Of a stretch of 64,000 nt of DNA, positions 63,397 to 64,000 are shown one piece after another (the first letter of the stretch is position 1; the number at the start of each line of letters is the position of its first letter). Origin of the DNA: Bacillota bacterium (GTDB lineage Bacteria > Bacillota > Clostridia > Lachnospirales > Lachnospiraceae); the NCBI GenBank assembly GCA_023423045.1, contig JAFAGA010000073.1, forward strand, positions 1-64,000. Reading direction: 5' to 3'. The notes beneath the pieces were generated by a model. That model had not been told where the DNA came from, did no database searches, and was given only the letters and a program-made list of their open reading frames with translations. Made by a program: the position numbers and the translations under genes.

Positions 63397-64000
63397 ATGA
63401 CTGCCCAAACAGTAAAACAGGAGCAATTAAGGATGAGGAAAAAAAACTCCATAGGAAAACGGCTGATCAAATACTGGCCCCTATATCTGATGCTGTTACC
63501 CTGTATCATTTATTATATTTTGATCTGCTATATTCCCATGGGAGGAATTGTACTGGCCTTTAAGGACTACTCCTTCCGAAAGGGCATCTGGGGAAGTCCC
63601 TGGGTGGGCCTTCGGTATTTTAACACTTTTTTTAATAGCTTTGATTTTACCCGCCTGATCAAAAACACCCTGAAGGTCGGCTTTATGAAAACCATCCTCG
63701 AATTTCCCTTTGCCATTATTCTGGCATTGATGCTCAATGAAATCAAAAACGGAAAATTCAAAAGGATCAGTCAGACCATTACTTATCTGCCGCATTTCCT
63801 GTCGACGGTAATCATTGTCACCATGCTGCAGCGGGTGTTGGCTCCGAATACGGGGGTTTTGAACCAGATCATCGGTAATTTCGGCGGAAATTCCAGCACC
63901 TTCTTTTTGATGGATGCGAAATACTTCTACCAGATCCTGTTTTCCATGGACCTTTGGAGAAACATCGGTTGGGATTCTATTATCTATCTGGCAGCGATGA
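63397..64000 (+). CDS. Sugar ABC transporter permease, LplB type (partial, cut by window end)
   Basis: At least 201 residues from ATG 63397 (GAGAGGAG upstream), still open at the window edge. Charged start (MRKKNSIGKRLIKYWP), membrane helix (LYLMLLPCIIYYILICYIPMGG), and WVGLRYFNTFF and MLNEIKNGKFKRISQTITYLPHF typical of the family. It resembles the permease at 3970 in length and order, so a second oligosaccharide importer begins here, likely under YesM/YesN control. Confidence 0.92.
   Translation, partial: MTAQTVKQEQLRMRKKNSIGKRLIKYWPLYLMLLPCIIYYILICYIPMGGIVLAFKDYSFRKGIWGSPWVGLRYFNTFFNSFDFTRLIKNTLKVGFMKTILEFPFAIILALMLNEIKNGKFKRISQTITYLPHFLSTVIIVTMLQRVLAPNTGVLNQIIGNFGGNSSTFFLMDAKYFYQILFSMDLWRNIGWDSIIYLAAM

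Overview
The window reads as a chromosome segment of an anaerobic, motile, sugar-degrading Firmicute, most likely a Lachnospiraceae (Clostridium cluster XIVa) relative. The basis is gene content and style: LplB/YtcP-type sugar ABC transporters with Cache-AraC or YesM/YesN regulators, an iron-sulfur L-serine dehydratase split into two subunits, a ferredoxin-dependent indolepyruvate oxidoreductase, ECF vitamin uptake, strong AGGAGG ribosome sites and TTGACA/TATAAT promoters. Genus and species cannot be fixed from sequence reading alone. No rRNA, tRNA, CRISPR array, intact insertion sequence or prophage was seen.

Layout. 0-1.6 kb: a secreted protein of unknown function with a probably frameshifted N-terminus, and a decayed IS66-type tnpA. 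1.6-12.5 kb: a glycan-use locus with a membrane Cache-AraC regulator, two ABC permeases, a binding lipoprotein, two GH43-like enzymes and a sulfatase. 12.7-25.7 kb: hisS and aspS, usually neighbours in Firmicutes, are separated here by a 7TM-PAS-GGDEF gene split by an in-frame TAG, a chemotaxis operon (cheA-cheW-cheR-cheB-cheW), a sialate-esterase-like enzyme and a Dabb protein; a DUF1294 gene follows aspS. 26-34 kb: a sodium:solute symporter and an arylpyruvate catabolism operon (paaK-iorA-iorB-ACT-paaK-ACT), then a cold-shock gene. 34.2-39 kb: a chain of hairpins, a Gfo/Idh/MocA oxidoreductase, a cobalamin-riboswitch-controlled DUF4430 plus ECF-S pair, galM and upp. 39-47.6 kb: a REC-Hpt protein, a small membrane protein, sdaAB-sdaAA, and an AraC regulator divergent from a GH78 rhamnosidase that ends in a 17-bp tandem repeat. 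48-51.3 kb: a DUF4358 lipoprotein-MBOAT-DHHW set for O-acylation of cell-surface polymer. 51.5-57.8 kb: a VOC protein, a polysaccharide deacetylase, a GGDEF remnant, a serine hydrolase, two tandem nucleotidyltransferases and an AT-rich DUF4365 gene that resembles defence genes. 58-64 kb: a YesM/YesN two-component system, a PHP hydrolase and a DUF6669-like gene on the minus strand, and the start of another LplB permease cut by the window end.

How it works together. Three sugar modules (GH43/sulfatase, GH78, and the YesMN-Lpl set at the end) take in and trim plant- or mucin-type glycans under AraC-type control. The ior/paaK operon converts aromatic 2-oxo acids to aryl acids with reduced ferredoxin and, by inference, ATP yield. 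The chemotaxis operon steers motility.

The items most worth following up are the amber-split sensor cyclase, the hairpin family shared by two distant intergenic regions, the riboswitch-driven DUF4430/ECF-S pair, the nucleotidyltransferase pair beside DUF4365, and the 17-bp repeat array.
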